Assembly (NCBI GenBank): GCA_934086315.1
Contig: CAKOHZ010000001.1
Location: 744,001 to 808,000, forward strand
Length of the DNA stretch: 64,000 bases
Direction: 5' to 3'
Source of the DNA: an uncultured Bacilli bacterium
Lineage (GTDB): Bacteria > Bacillota_I > Bacilli_A > RF39 > UBA660
Below are positions 16,541 through 26,392 of the stretch, piece by piece. How positions within the stretch are numbered: position 1 is the first letter of the stretch; each line of letters opens with the position of its first letter. A program made the translations under genes and the position numbers. Under the pieces are notes generated by a model, which saw nothing but the letters and a program-made list of their open reading frames with translations, did not search any database and had not been told where the DNA came from.

Positions 16541-17824
16541 ATGTTTATTGATGAAGTAAATTTAAAATTAGTAGCAGGAAAAGGTGGAGATGGATGCACT
16601 TCTTTTTTACGTGAAAAATATGTACCACTTGGTGGACCAGATGGTGGAAATGGTGGTAAAGGCGGAAGCATCATCTTCAAAGCTGATAAAGGTTTACGTA
16701 CACTTATAGATTTAAGATATAAAAAAGTTATAAAAGGTGACGCAGGAGAAATGGGACGTGGGCGTAATCAAACTGGAAGCTCTGCGAATGATACAGTTAT
16801 AGTAGTACCAATTGGAACAACAATCAAAGACACAGACACAAACCTTATAATTTGCGATTTAGTAAGTGATAATCAAGAATGTGTAGTAGCTAAAGGTGGC
16901 CGTGGAGGTAAAGGAAACGCTGCATTCATGACAAATAAAAATAAAGCTCCATATACTAGTGAATTAGGAGAACCTGGAGAAGAAAGAAATGTATGTTGCG
17001 AATTAAAACTTTTAGCAGATGTTGGTTTAGTAGGTTTCCCATCAGTAGGAAAAAGTTCACTAATTAGTGTTATTAGTGCAGCTAAACCAAAAATAGCAGA
17101 TTATCATTTTACAACATTAGTACCAAACCTAGGAGTAGTAAAAGCAGGAGATTATAGTTATGTAGTTGCAGACCTACCAGGAATGATCGAAGGATCAAGT
17201 GAAGGAGTAGGTTTAGGAGATAAATTCTTACGTCACGCAAGTCGTTGTAGAGTTGTATGTCATGTACTTGATATGGGAGAAGTAGATGGAAGAGACGTAA
17301 TAGAAGACTACAAAATCATAAGAAATGAAATAAAAAAATACGATGAAAACTTATATAATAAAAAAGAACTTATAGTAGCAAATAAAATGGATTTACCAAA
17401 CGCAAAAGAAAATCTAGAAAAATTCAAAAAAGAATTTAAAGATGCTGAAATACTAGAAGTAAGTGCTGCTACTAAAGAAGGAACAAAAGAATTAATATTT
17501 AAATTAAAAGAATTATTAGAAAGTCTTCCTGAAGAAGAAATATATGAAAAGAATGAATTTGAAGACTATGTTTTATATGAATTTAAACATGAAAAGCCAT
17601 ATAAAATTGAAAGAGTTGGGGAAAGTAAATGGAAAGTTACTGGTCCAGAATTAGAAAAATTATTAAAAATGACAAGATTTAATTCAGATGAGTCAGCTCT
17701 AAGATTCGCATCAAAACTAAAAGCCTTAGGCGTAGATGAAGAATTAAAGTCACTTGGAGCCAAAGAAGGAGATACAGTTCAAATATTAAATCAAGAATTT
17801 GAATACGAAGAAAGATTATACTAA
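16541..17824 (+). CDS. obgE: Obg family GTPase
   Basis: Essential GTPase involved in 50S ribosome maturation and stress control. The Gly-rich Obg domain (residues 1-158, with GGPDGGNGGKGGSIIF), the G domain with GFPSVGKSS (G1), DLPGMIEG (G3), NKMD (G4) and SAATKEG (G5), and the C-terminal OCT domain (about 345-420) are all present; 428 residues is usual. The ATG at 16535 directly touches the GAGGGG RBS, so the ATG at 16541 (MFIDEVNLKL), which aligns with the family start, is chosen. The giant solenoid-phosphoesterase gene follows after 24 bases. Confidence 0.98.
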   Translation: MFIDEVNLKLVAGKGGDGCTSFLREKYVPLGGPDGGNGGKGGSIIFKADKGLRTLIDLRYKKVIKGDAGEMGRGRNQTGSSANDTVIVVPIGTTIKDTDTNLIICDLVSDNQECVVAKGGRGGKGNAAFMTNKNKAPYTSELGEPGEERNVCCELKLLADVGLVGFPSVGKSSLISVISAAKPKIADYHFTTLVPNLGVVKAGDYSYVVADLPGMIEGSSEGVGLGDKFLRHASRCRVVCHVLDMGEVDGRDVIEDYKIIRNEIKKYDENLYNKKELIVANKMDLPNAKENLEKFKKEFKDAEILEVSAATKEGTKELIFKLKELLESLPEEEIYEKNEFEDYVLYEFKHEKPYKIERVGESKWKVTGPELEKLLKMTRFNSDESALRFASKLKALGVDEELKSLGAKEGDTVQILNQEFEYEERLY

Positions 17825-17848
17825 CCAATATAGTTTAAGGGGGAAATT

Positions 17849-20800
17849 ATGTGGTGGTTAAGATATAAAAGTGTGCTAGAATACTTAGACAAGAGTAAAG
17901 ATTCTAGTGACAAAAAATCGAAAATTATATCAAAAAAGTCCAGTAAAATAAAAGAAGAGATAAGTAAATTACAAGAGCAACAGTTAATTTACTATCTTTT
18001 TGATTCACAAATATCCGAAATTATTAAAAAAATAATACTAAGTGAAATAGATAGTATATATGAAAATTCTTTTAAAAAAGATAAAATCACTAATATAATG
18101 ACAGCCTTAAGAACAAGAAATATATCTAAAAAAGAATTAGATGATTTATATAACAAATATGGCAAAAATAGTATAACACTTATGATAAGTGAGCTATTAT
18201 ATCCAGAAAATATTCAAGAATTAGTTTTAGATAAAAAAAATAATCTTAAAACTAAAAAAATGCTAATATTGTTAAAGTTTAATAGTAAAGACATACCCCC
18301 ATTATTAGCTAAATTAGAGTTAGAAATATTACTTCAAAAAAATGTAAATGAAAACAAAGAATTAATAAATTTTATAATAAAGGAGCCAATATATACTAAT
18401 TTTGATATATATGACGTTATTAAGAATAAAGATATAGGAAAAGAAACAAAAGAGCAATTATTAAAATATCAAGTAAACATTACTAATATTGAAAAAGTAT
18501 TAGGTTCTTTCTATTTAACTGATGAAGTAATTGAAACCATATATGAAGTAAAATCAAGCGTAATAAATGAATATATAAATAATTTAAATGAAAAGAAAAT
18601 AATTGAATATTATAGTGGTTATTACAAAGAATCACAATTGTCTAAACTTATATTTGAAAGAAAAAAAGAAGTTATCATTAATCTAATAAATAATACTAAA
18701 ACAGAAGAATTATGGCCACTTTTTAGTAATCTAAGATATGAAAAGGTATCAAAATTAATATATGAATTAAGAGAAAAAGATTTTAATGATTATTTATTAA
18801 ATACTCCATCAAGAGAATTATTAGATATTTTAAATCATCAATACGTAAAAGATCTAAGTAAAAACATAATACTTTCTAAAAGAAAAGATGATATAGAAAA
18901 AGAAATAAAAAATCTTAAAGATTACGAAATAACTCAATACTTGAGAAGTGACACAATACCAAGTAAAATAAAAGATCTAATATTAAAATTAGACAAAGAT
19001 TTAGTAATAAAAACTATAGAAGAAATCAGAAGTGAATCCTTAAGAAGCTATATAATTATTTATGATTATTATGGTCCATATACCGACCTAATCATAGAAT
19101 TAAGAGTTAACGAAAATAATATATATAGTTTAATAAAATCAGGAAGTTATTATCCAGAAAAAGTAAAAAGAATAATAGAACTTAAAAATGATATAATAAG
19201 AGAAAAATTAAAAACATTAAAATTTCATAACCTAACGATACCAAACCGTGAGATATTACCAGAAATAGCTGACTATATAATAAAACTTAACAAAGATATC
19301 ATCGATGAACTAATATCAAAAGAAGAGTTAGATGCTGAAGAAATTGGTACTATATTAGTAAAAGATGACATTAATGATGAAATTAAAAAACGCTTGATAA
19401 AATATCTAGGGATGGGAGAAGAAAATTTATCAGCAATAACAGAACTAATTAAAGCAAGTAATAGTGTTTTAATAATACATAGATATAATGATATAAAAGA
19501 TTTTATCACATCACTTGGTGTAAACTTTAAATCATTCATGCAATATGGTAGTGGAAGCACAAAATACAAAAATTGGTTAAAACAAGTACTAAATATAATA
19601 GATAGTGGCAAATCAAAAGAATTCATGGAAGTATGCAGTTACTTCTTTAAAAATTACTATTATGAAGATGATTCAAAAGAAAATAATGTATATATTATTA
19701 GTAATTTGTTAGAAATACTTTATAATTATGAATATTATTATGATTTATGTATTTCGCTTACTAAAAACAATGTTTCTTTAAGCAAAGATGACAAACAAGA
19801 TTTGAAATTTTTGTTCAGTATTAACCACCAAGAAAACATTAAAACAATTGACGAACTAAAAGGTTTAAGAAAAACTACATTTGATTTTTATAGATCTCTT
19901 TTAAATAATGATAAAATTAATGATTTAAGTATTATAGAAATAAAAAGCATATTTAATAATGTTATATTTAGTAATAGTTTAGATATAATTATTAAAATCG
20001 ATGGAGTAACAGGTTTAGAAGCACTAAAAAACTATAATAAAAATAGTAGATTCTTATGTGAATATATAGATGAATTAATCAAATATACACGTATTATAGA
20101 AATAGTTAACTATTCAAATGATAAAAAAAGTTTAATAAATTCTCTTAAGAGTATATTTGAAGGCTCATTTGAAGATTTTATTAGTATGCAAAACGAATTT
20201 AGTAACTTTGGTAAAAAAATAACTAAATTATATGAATTAGATTCTCAAATAAACTTAACCAATATAGATAAATCACGTAATATAGATGGAATTATCAATC
20301 AAGAACTAAGTGAAGCATATGGAGGAGAAGTACTAGATTTTAGTGATAAAAACTATTGCTTATATGCCCATATTCTTAGTAGTAACGAAAATATAGATGA
20401 TTTAATGAATGGAAGGTCAACTGGTAAAAGTAACTTTATATCAGTAAGTGCAATTAGTTATAGTGGACAAAAATATTATTATGATTATTCTAAAATGATA
20501 CTTCTATTTGATGAAATTAAAAAAGGAAGTTTTATTTGTAGTTCTAAAGAAAACATTGGAAGTAATAGAGTAATTAAAAACAATTCAAGTGAAGTAGCAA
20601 ACGTTAACATATCACAAAAAGGTATATTAGAAACAAGCTCTGCAACTAAGCAAAATGCTGAAGCATTATTATATAGAGAAGGATTAATACCAAAAGCTAT
20701 AGCACTACCAGGAGGTAGAAAACCTACCGAAGAAGAACTAATATGTCATAGAAAATATAATCTACCATTCGTAATAACGCAAGAACCTAAAACAGCCATA

Positions 20801-21784
20801 GAAAACGTTAAAAATGTTTTTAAACCTAACGAACAATATAACGAAGTGGTTAGAAGAAACAAAAAAATAGAAAAGTTACTTGAAGTATTAAGTCCTAAAA
20901 TAAATATCAATAAAGAAAGTGATATTTATACAGGTAGAGAAATTGGTTTATTTACAGATTCACATGGTCTTTATGAACCAACGCTAGCAGTTCTAGAAGA
21001 TATGAGAAAAAACGGTATAACAGAAATATATTCTCTAGGTGATAATGTCGGCTTAGGTCCATCACCTGCTGAAGTAATAGACATGTTAGAATATTATAAA
21101 GTAGTATCAGTAATGGGAAATAGTGAATACTATAATACATTAGGTACTAAACCATTCGTTTATTTCAATAGAGAAAAACAAGAAAATCAAGAATGGACTA
21201 AAGACAAATTAGGTTCAAAAAGAATAGAAAGAATGAAATTATGGACTCCATCAATTGATTTAAAAATAGGTGATAAAAAAATAGCTTTATGCCACTTTGC
21301 AAATGATATTAGATGGGACTATGGTAATCACAGTACCTGGACATATCAAGAAAATTTTGAAGTTGGGAAAAATAGTAATCAATTTCTTTATACTAATTCA
21401 CCAAAAGCATTAAAGAAAATAAAAGATATAATAACAAGTAATAACAGAGATAAAGAATATATAAAAGGAGTATTAGATGCAGACAAGCATCCAATATTTG
21501 ATGGGAAATCAGTTACAGATTATGATGCTATAATACAAGGACATGTTCACTTTGACATGGAAGATATATTAGACAATACATATATTAAAACCTTAAGAGG
21601 TACAGGTTTAGGATTTAAAACAGATCCAAAAGATAAAGCATGTTATTATGTATTAAAAGAAAAGAAAGATGGTTCATACGATATAATTAAGAAACTAGTT
21701 CCATATAGTAGAAACATCGTACAATCAAATATAAAATCATCAACTCTTCCACATAAAGAATTAATACTTAGAATGACTAATTAA
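17849..21784 (+). CDS. Giant alpha-solenoid protein with unknown central domain and C-terminal metallophosphoesterase
   Basis: A 1311-residue cytoplasmic protein not recognised as a whole. Residues about 20-560 are Lys/Glu/Ile/Leu-rich helical repeats of roughly 34-40 residues (units such as ELREKDFNDYLLNTPSRELL). About 560-800 are more irregular helices. About 825-975 form a globular block with CLYAHILSSNENIDDLMNGR, SNFISVSAISYSGQKYYYDY and GSFICSS, which I cannot assign; a mono-ADP-ribosyltransferase-like fold is only a guess. About 1030-1290 is a calcineurin-like phosphoesterase with all metal motifs: TDSHG (near 1036), GDNVG (near 1065), GNSE (near 1090), CHF (near 1148) and GHVHF (near 1230). 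RBS AAGGGGGAA, 24 bases after obgE; no signal peptide. Confidence 0.85.
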   Translation: MWWLRYKSVLEYLDKSKDSSDKKSKIISKKSSKIKEEISKLQEQQLIYYLFDSQISEIIKKIILSEIDSIYENSFKKDKITNIMTALRTRNISKKELDDLYNKYGKNSITLMISELLYPENIQELVLDKKNNLKTKKMLILLKFNSKDIPPLLAKLELEILLQKNVNENKELINFIIKEPIYTNFDIYDVIKNKDIGKETKEQLLKYQVNITNIEKVLGSFYLTDEVIETIYEVKSSVINEYINNLNEKKIIEYYSGYYKESQLSKLIFERKKEVIINLINNTKTEELWPLFSNLRYEKVSKLIYELREKDFNDYLLNTPSRELLDILNHQYVKDLSKNIILSKRKDDIEKEIKNLKDYEITQYLRSDTIPSKIKDLILKLDKDLVIKTIEEIRSESLRSYIIIYDYYGPYTDLIIELRVNENNIYSLIKSGSYYPEKVKRIIELKNDIIREKLKTLKFHNLTIPNREILPEIADYIIKLNKDIIDELISKEELDAEEIGTILVKDDINDEIKKRLIKYLGMGEENLSAITELIKASNSVLIIHRYNDIKDFITSLGVNFKSFMQYGSGSTKYKNWLKQVLNIIDSGKSKEFMEVCSYFFKNYYYEDDSKENNVYIISNLLEILYNYEYYYDLCISLTKNNVSLSKDDKQDLKFLFSINHQENIKTIDELKGLRKTTFDFYRSLLNNDKINDLSIIEIKSIFNNVIFSNSLDIIIKIDGVTGLEALKNYNKNSRFLCEYIDELIKYTRIIEIVNYSNDKKSLINSLKSIFEGSFEDFISMQNEFSNFGKKITKLYELDSQINLTNIDKSRNIDGIINQELSEAYGGEVLDFSDKNYCLYAHILSSNENIDDLMNGRSTGKSNFISVSAISYSGQKYYYDYSKMILLFDEIKKGSFICSSKENIGSNRVIKNNSSEVANVNISQKGILETSSATKQNAEALLYREGLIPKAIALPGGRKPTEEELICHRKYNLPFVITQEPKTAIENVKNVFKPNEQYNEVVRRNKKIEKLLEVLSPKININKESDIYTGREIGLFTDSHGLYEPTLAVLEDMRKNGITEIYSLGDNVGLGPSPAEVIDMLEYYKVVSVMGNSEYYNTLGTKPFVYFNREKQENQEWTKDKLGSKRIERMKLWTPSIDLKIGDKKIALCHFANDIRWDYGNHSTWTYQENFEVGKNSNQFLYTNSPKALKKIKDIITSNNRDKEYIKGVLDADKHPIFDGKSVTDYDAIIQGHVHFDMEDILDNTYIKTLRGTGLGFKTDPKDKACYYVLKEKKDGSYDIIKKLVPYSRNIVQSNIKSSTLPHKELILRMTN

Positions 21785-21799
21785 TAAATTAGTCTTTTC
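21775..21799 (+). terminator. Intrinsic terminator overlapping end of solenoid-phosphoesterase gene
   Basis: GACTAAT (21775-21781) pairs with ATTAGTC (21788-21794), then TTTTCTT. It closes the obgE operon. Confidence 0.8.
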
Positions 21800-21884
21800 T
21801 TATGTTAAAAATTATAATAAAAGATAATACTTTTCTTTTTTTTACCAATAAAAATTGATATAATGTTAAATGAGGAAGTGTGAT

Positions 21885-22409
21885 ATGGTAGAAAAATTTA
21901 TGTCTGATATTTATCAAAAAAGCATTTATTATATAAATTATGACAAACTTTATAAAAAAGGAATACGTTGTTTACTATTTGATTTAGATAACACAATAGT
22001 TCCAAGTCATACAAATAAGCCAACTAAAAGACTTAAAAAATTATTTGATGAACTAAAAGACAAAGGATTTAAAGTAATCATAATATCAAATGCTCCTAAA
22101 CATAGAGTAGAACCATTTAAGGACTATTTAATGGTAGATGCCTGTGCATTCTCTTTAAAACCTAGAAAAGATAAATATAATAAAATAATGGAAAGATTTA
22201 AATATAAAAGTTCTGAAATAGCTGCAATTGGAGATCAACTATTAACAGATATTTATGGAGCTAATAGATTAGATATAACAAGTGTACTAGTAAATCCACT
22301 AACGGAGAAAGATTATAGTATGACTTTAATTAATAGAATGATAGAAAAAATAATATATGGAAGTTTAGAAAAAAAAGATTTATTTGTAAGGGGAAAATAC
22401 TATGAATAA
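21885..22409 (+). CDS. yqeG: YqeG family HAD IIIA-type phosphatase
   Basis: HAD-superfamily phosphatase of the YqeG group; physiological substrate uncertain. The nucleophile motif FDLDNTIVPS, the motif II Ser/Asn in IIISNAPKHR, the lysine in FSLKPRKDKY and the acidic motif GDQLLTDIYGAN are all present. 174 residues is usual. The ATG at 21870 precedes the RBS GAGGAAG (21872-21878), so the ATG at 21885 is chosen. A TATAAT lies at 21859-21864. The 3' end overlaps yqeH by 8 bases; yqeG-yqeH adjacency is also found in B. subtilis, which supports the assignment. Confidence 0.93.
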   Translation: MVEKFMSDIYQKSIYYINYDKLYKKGIRCLLFDLDNTIVPSHTNKPTKRLKKLFDELKDKGFKVIIISNAPKHRVEPFKDYLMVDACAFSLKPRKDKYNKIMERFKYKSSEIAAIGDQLLTDIYGANRLDITSVLVNPLTEKDYSMTLINRMIEKIIYGSLEKKDLFVRGKYYE

Positions 22410-23403
22410 AGAATGTTTAGGTTGTGGAAGTATACTTCAATGTGAAAATGCTAAAGATGAAGGATTTGTAAAATCAAGTGTATATGATAAAGCAGAATAT
22501 TGCGAAAGATGCTTTAAAATAAAACATTATGGAGAATATAGTGTATTAGATAAAAAAATAGATACCGATGGAATAATAAGAAATATTAATAGTGATAATC
22601 TAGCTAGTGTAGCATTCTTAATAGATGCACTTAATATAAATGAAAATGTAAAAAAATACATAAATAGATTTAAAAATAAAAAATATATTTTAATTACTAA
22701 AAGAGATGTTTTACCTAAAAGTCTAAAAGAAAAAAAACTTATAGAGTATATTAAATCTAACATAGTTAATACTGAAGATATTATGTTTATAAGCTCAGTT
22801 AAGAATTATAATATAGATAATTTCTTAAAGAAAATCGAAACTGATAATGTTAAAAGACTTTATATAGTAGGATTTACTAACAGCGGAAAAAGTACGTTTA
22901 TAAATCATTTGCTTACTAGTGTATGCAAAAATCCAACTATAACTACAAGTAGTATTCCAAACACAACAGCGTCTTATATAACAATAAAATTAAATCCAAG
23001 ATTAGTTATAGTAGACACTCCTGGATTCATAGATGGTAATGCTATATATAACTTTGTAGACTACTCTAAAGTAGTTAAATTATATCCTAAAAAAGAATTA
23101 AAAGTTAAAACATTTCAAATTAGAAATGGTTACGCTATAGTAGTAAACGATATCCTAAGAATAGAAAATATATCTGATAAATCAAATAGTTTTAGTTTCT
23201 ATATGAATGATAAACTAAGATATGAAAAAGTAAAATCTAAAAATGATAAACTAACTATATTACCAAATGTAACTTACGATATAAAAGAGCCATCTGATAT
23301 ATTAATAAATGGTTTAGGTTTCATAAGAATTACAAAACCAGGTAGTATAAAAGCATATACACTTGATACTAAATTGGTAAGTATTAGAAAGAGTATGATT
23401 TAA
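22402..23403 (+). CDS. yqeH: Circularly permuted GTPase YqeH, ribosome biogenesis
   Basis: GTPase required for 30S assembly in Bacilli. An N-terminal zinc finger (CLGCGS...CERCFK) precedes a permuted G domain: G4 TKRD (near residue 94) comes before G1 GFTNSGKSTFINHLL (about 156-170), G2 TTSSIPNTT and G3 DTPGFI. The order G4-G5-G1-G2-G3 is diagnostic. The C-terminal region (about 220-333) is the YqeH-type nucleotide/RNA-binding part. At 333 residues it is a little shorter than B. subtilis YqeH (366). It overlaps yqeG and is followed by mutL after one base. Confidence 0.95.
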   Translation: MNKECLGCGSILQCENAKDEGFVKSSVYDKAEYCERCFKIKHYGEYSVLDKKIDTDGIIRNINSDNLASVAFLIDALNINENVKKYINRFKNKKYILITKRDVLPKSLKEKKLIEYIKSNIVNTEDIMFISSVKNYNIDNFLKKIETDNVKRLYIVGFTNSGKSTFINHLLTSVCKNPTITTSSIPNTTASYITIKLNPRLVIVDTPGFIDGNAIYNFVDYSKVVKLYPKKELKVKTFQIRNGYAIVVNDILRIENISDKSNSFSFYMNDKLRYEKVKSKNDKLTILPNVTYDIKEPSDILINGLGFIRITKPGSIKAYTLDTKLVSIRKSMI

Positions 23404-23404
23404 T

Positions 23405-25135
23405 ATGAACAAAATCAATATAATGAGTGAAAACTTAGCTAATAAAATAGCTGCTGGTGAAGTAGTTGAAAGAATAGCTAACGTAGTAAAAGAATTAGTT
23501 GAAAACAGTATAGATGCAGGAAGTAAAAACATAAAGATTGAATTATTACTATCAGGTACAAAACTAATTAAGATAGTTGATGATGGATGTGGCATGAGTA
23601 GAGACGATGCTAAACTATGTTTTAGTAGACATGCAACATCTAAAATTAAAAATGAAAATGATTTATATTTTATAAATACTTTAGGTTTTCGTGGTGAAGC
23701 ATTAGCAGCTATATCATCAGTAAGTAACATAGTATTAGATACATATGATGGTAATGAATCAACTTACCTAAATCTAAAAGCAGGAAAATTTATAACAGAA
23801 AAAACTGGAAGTATGAGAAAAGGTACTATAATTGAAGTATCAGAGTTATTCTATAATACACCAGCTAGACTAAAATTTATGAAAAGTTTAAATGCTGAAC
23901 TTGCTCTTACAGTAAACTACATAGAAAAAATTGCTCTTTCACATCCAGACATTTCATTTACTTTATTTAACGATGGAAGAGAAATGATAAAAACATCAGG
24001 AAGCAATGATATATATAAAGTAATACATGAAATATTTGGACTTAATGTGTCTAAAAATATGATAAAAATAGAAGCTGAAAACTATGACTATATAATTAAC
24101 GGATATATAAGCAACTTAAACCTTTCAAAGTCTAATAAAAACTCAATGATTACTTTAGTAAATGGAAGAGTAGTTACCAATCAATCAGTAAATAGAACTA
24201 TTAAAGATGCATACCATACAGTTTTAGCAGAAACAAAATTTCCAATAGTTGTTATAAATATTGAAACAGATCCAACTTTGATAGATGTAAATATTCATCC
24301 AACTAAACAAGATATTAAATTTTCTAAACTGGAAAGCCTAAATGACTTACTTTTTAGTACTATTAGGGCTGCTATTAACGAGGCTGATAATACTTACAAA
24401 GGTTACGTTGAAGAAGTAAAAGAGTCACCAGTAGATTATAATCATGAAAATAATTATAGATACACAGAAAGAAAGATTGAAGACGTAAGACTTCAATTTG
24501 ATGACGAGCAAGAAGAAATAAAATATGACAGTGAAGCAATCAAAAAAGAAGATGTATTTATTAAACCAGTAGGCTTAGCTCTAGGTACATACTTAATAGC
24601 ACAAGATGAAAATGTTATGTATATGATAGATATACATGCTGCTAATGAAAGAATAAACTATGAAAGATATATGAAAGCTTTAAAAGAAAGAGATGTATAT
24701 ACTACTAGTATGTTATTTCCAATAACTTTAGAATATCCCAAAAATGAGTTTATGAGAATACATGATCACATAGATGTCTTAAGAAATATAGGATTCAAAG
24801 TAGATGAATTCGGTATCAATACATTTAGAGTTACTGAACATCCATCTTGGCTTAAAGAAGGATACGAAGAAGAAAGTATAAGAAGAATATTTGAATTAGT
24901 ATCAGAAATAAAAGGAGAATTTGATAGAGTAAAGTTTAATGAGAAAGCAGCCATTCGTCTAGCTTGTAAGATGAGCGTAAAAGCAAATACAAATATTGGG
25001 TATAACGAACAAGAAGAATTATTAAATAGACTATTCAAGTGTGAATTTCCATATACGTGCCCACATGGAAGGCCAACTATTATAAAGTATCCAATAGCTG
25101 AACTAGAAAAAATGTTTAAAAGATCAGGATTTTAA
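23405..25135 (+). CDS. mutL: DNA mismatch repair protein MutL
   Basis: Mismatch repair ATPase and nicking endonuclease. The GHKL N-terminus is complete: NKIAAGEVVERIANVVKELV, NSIDAG, DDGCGM, RHATSKI and GFRGEALAAISSV. The C-terminal endonuclease site reads DIHAANERINYE, that is DxHAxxExxxxE with Ile instead of the usual Gln, and the other metal-site motifs ACKMS and CPHGRP are present, so nicking activity is expected. It starts two bases after yqeH and is followed by miaA. mutS, which often precedes mutL, is not in this window. 576 residues, slightly short because the linker (about 335-385) is brief. Confidence 0.97.
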   Translation: MNKINIMSENLANKIAAGEVVERIANVVKELVENSIDAGSKNIKIELLLSGTKLIKIVDDGCGMSRDDAKLCFSRHATSKIKNENDLYFINTLGFRGEALAAISSVSNIVLDTYDGNESTYLNLKAGKFITEKTGSMRKGTIIEVSELFYNTPARLKFMKSLNAELALTVNYIEKIALSHPDISFTLFNDGREMIKTSGSNDIYKVIHEIFGLNVSKNMIKIEAENYDYIINGYISNLNLSKSNKNSMITLVNGRVVTNQSVNRTIKDAYHTVLAETKFPIVVINIETDPTLIDVNIHPTKQDIKFSKLESLNDLLFSTIRAAINEADNTYKGYVEEVKESPVDYNHENNYRYTERKIEDVRLQFDDEQEEIKYDSEAIKKEDVFIKPVGLALGTYLIAQDENVMYMIDIHAANERINYERYMKALKERDVYTTSMLFPITLEYPKNEFMRIHDHIDVLRNIGFKVDEFGINTFRVTEHPSWLKEGYEEESIRRIFELVSEIKGEFDRVKFNEKAAIRLACKMSVKANTNIGYNEQEELLNRLFKCEFPYTCPHGRPTIIKYPIAELEKMFKRSGF

Positions 25136-25145
25136 GGAGGGTTTT

Positions 25146-26045
25146 ATGAGTAAAATTATAGTAATTGTAGGTCCAACAGCAACTGGTAAAACAAAATTAT
25201 CAGTAAATCTTGCTCACTATTTAGATGCAGTTATTATTAATGCAGACTCAACTGCTATATATAAAGAACCTCTAATCGCAACAGCAAAGGTAACTCCTGA
25301 AGAAAAAGAAAATATTCCTCACTATATGTTAGATCTAGTCTCATTAAATGACGAATATACATTATTTGACTATCAAAAAGATGGAAGAAACCTTCTTGAT
25401 AAGTTTATAAATGAAGATAAAAATGTAATCGTCGTAGGTGGTTCAGGACTATATATAAAAGCATTACTTTATAACTATAATCTAGAAGAAACACCAAAAT
25501 CTAATATTGATTTAAGCAGTTATAACAACGAAGAGTTAAAAAGAATCGCTAATGAAATAGATAAAGGCAATGATATACATGTAAATAATAGACAAAGACT
25601 AGAAAGATTTATTAAAAGATTTAAAGAAACAGGGAAAGTACAAAACAAAACAGAAGATATTAACAAAAGAATATATGATTTTACTTTAATAGGTCTTAAA
25701 TGTGATAGAGTTACTCTTTATGATAAAGCAAATAAACGAGTAGATAAAATGTTTGAAAGCGGTCTTTTAGAAGAAGCAACAAGACTTTATAATATGAATC
25801 TTAAAAATTTTAGTAATATCATAGGTTATAAAGAACTAGAAATGTATTTTAAAGGTAATATTACTCTTGATGAAGCAAAAGAACTAATAAAGCAAAACAC
25901 TAGAAAATACGCTAAAAGACAATTTACTTGGTTTAATAATCAAATGAAAGATATTACATGGTTTGATGTAAACTATGATAATTTTGATAGCACAATTAAA
26001 GAAGTTAAAGATTACGTAAACAGGGAGGTTTTAAATGAAAAGTAG
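25146..26045 (+). CDS. miaA: tRNA dimethylallyltransferase
   Basis: Transfers a dimethylallyl group to A37 of tRNAs that read UNN codons. The P-loop GPTATGKTKLS, the substrate motif NADSTAIYKE (usually DSxQVY), GGSGLYIKALLYN and the C-terminal TRKYAKRQFTWFNNQ are characteristic. 299 residues is normal. RBS AAGGAGGG directly upstream, 10 bases after mutL. mutL-miaA linkage is common. The gene overlaps the lipoprotein gene at its 3' end by 11 bases. Confidence 0.97.
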   Translation: MSKIIVIVGPTATGKTKLSVNLAHYLDAVIINADSTAIYKEPLIATAKVTPEEKENIPHYMLDLVSLNDEYTLFDYQKDGRNLLDKFINEDKNVIVVGGSGLYIKALLYNYNLEETPKSNIDLSSYNNEELKRIANEIDKGNDIHVNNRQRLERFIKRFKETGKVQNKTEDINKRIYDFTLIGLKCDRVTLYDKANKRVDKMFESGLLEEATRLYNMNLKNFSNIIGYKELEMYFKGNITLDEAKELIKQNTRKYAKRQFTWFNNQMKDITWFDVNYDNFDSTIKEVKDYVNREVLNEK

Positions 26046-26343
26046 AAGAGAATTAAAAGCATTATTATTAGCAGGAGTAGCAACCTTAACGTTAATGAGT
26101 GGCTGCTCTAAAGACAAGGATACTTCAGAAAAAACTGAAAACGAAAAATATTCATATTATATTGAAGTAAATGGAGACTTCGTAGAACTTGAAAATGTTG
26201 AATATTCATATGTAACCACTTATGACACAGTTTATATTCATTTAATAGATGACACAGAATTTAAAGTTCCAGCTGCAGACTTTTATAGATTCGATAAATC
26301 TAGTGAATTACAACAAGAACTAATAAAAAAATTAACAAAATAA
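26035..26343 (+). CDS. Small lipoprotein, function unknown
   Basis: A 102-residue predicted lipoprotein. The signal peptide (MKSRRELKALLLAGVATLTL) ends in the lipobox LMSGC with Cys23. The mature part is a short charged linker and a compact domain (YYIEVNGDFVELENVEYSYV, then YIHLIDDTEFKVPAADFYRF) of unknown function. RBS GGGAGG is within the end of miaA, and the 11-base overlap points to cotranscription with it. A strong terminator follows. Confidence 0.85.
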   Translation: MKSRRELKALLLAGVATLTLMSGCSKDKDTSEKTENEKYSYYIEVNGDFVELENVEYSYVTTYDTVYIHLIDDTEFKVPAADFYRFDKSSELQQELIKKLTK

Positions 26344-26354
26344 TAGAACATTAA

Positions 26355-26392
26355 AAAAGAATTCAATTTTAAATTTTGAATTCTTTTATTTT
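26355..26392. terminator. Bidirectional intrinsic terminator
   Basis: AAAAGAATTCAA (26355-26366) pairs with TTGAATTCTTTT (26376-26387) between convergent genes, with T/A tracts on both sides. Confidence 0.9.

Noticed and set aside
19273..19626. 117-residue minus-strand frame inside the solenoid gene
   Set aside because: It is an antisense frame of a clearly coding gene and has no RBS or recognisable motif.
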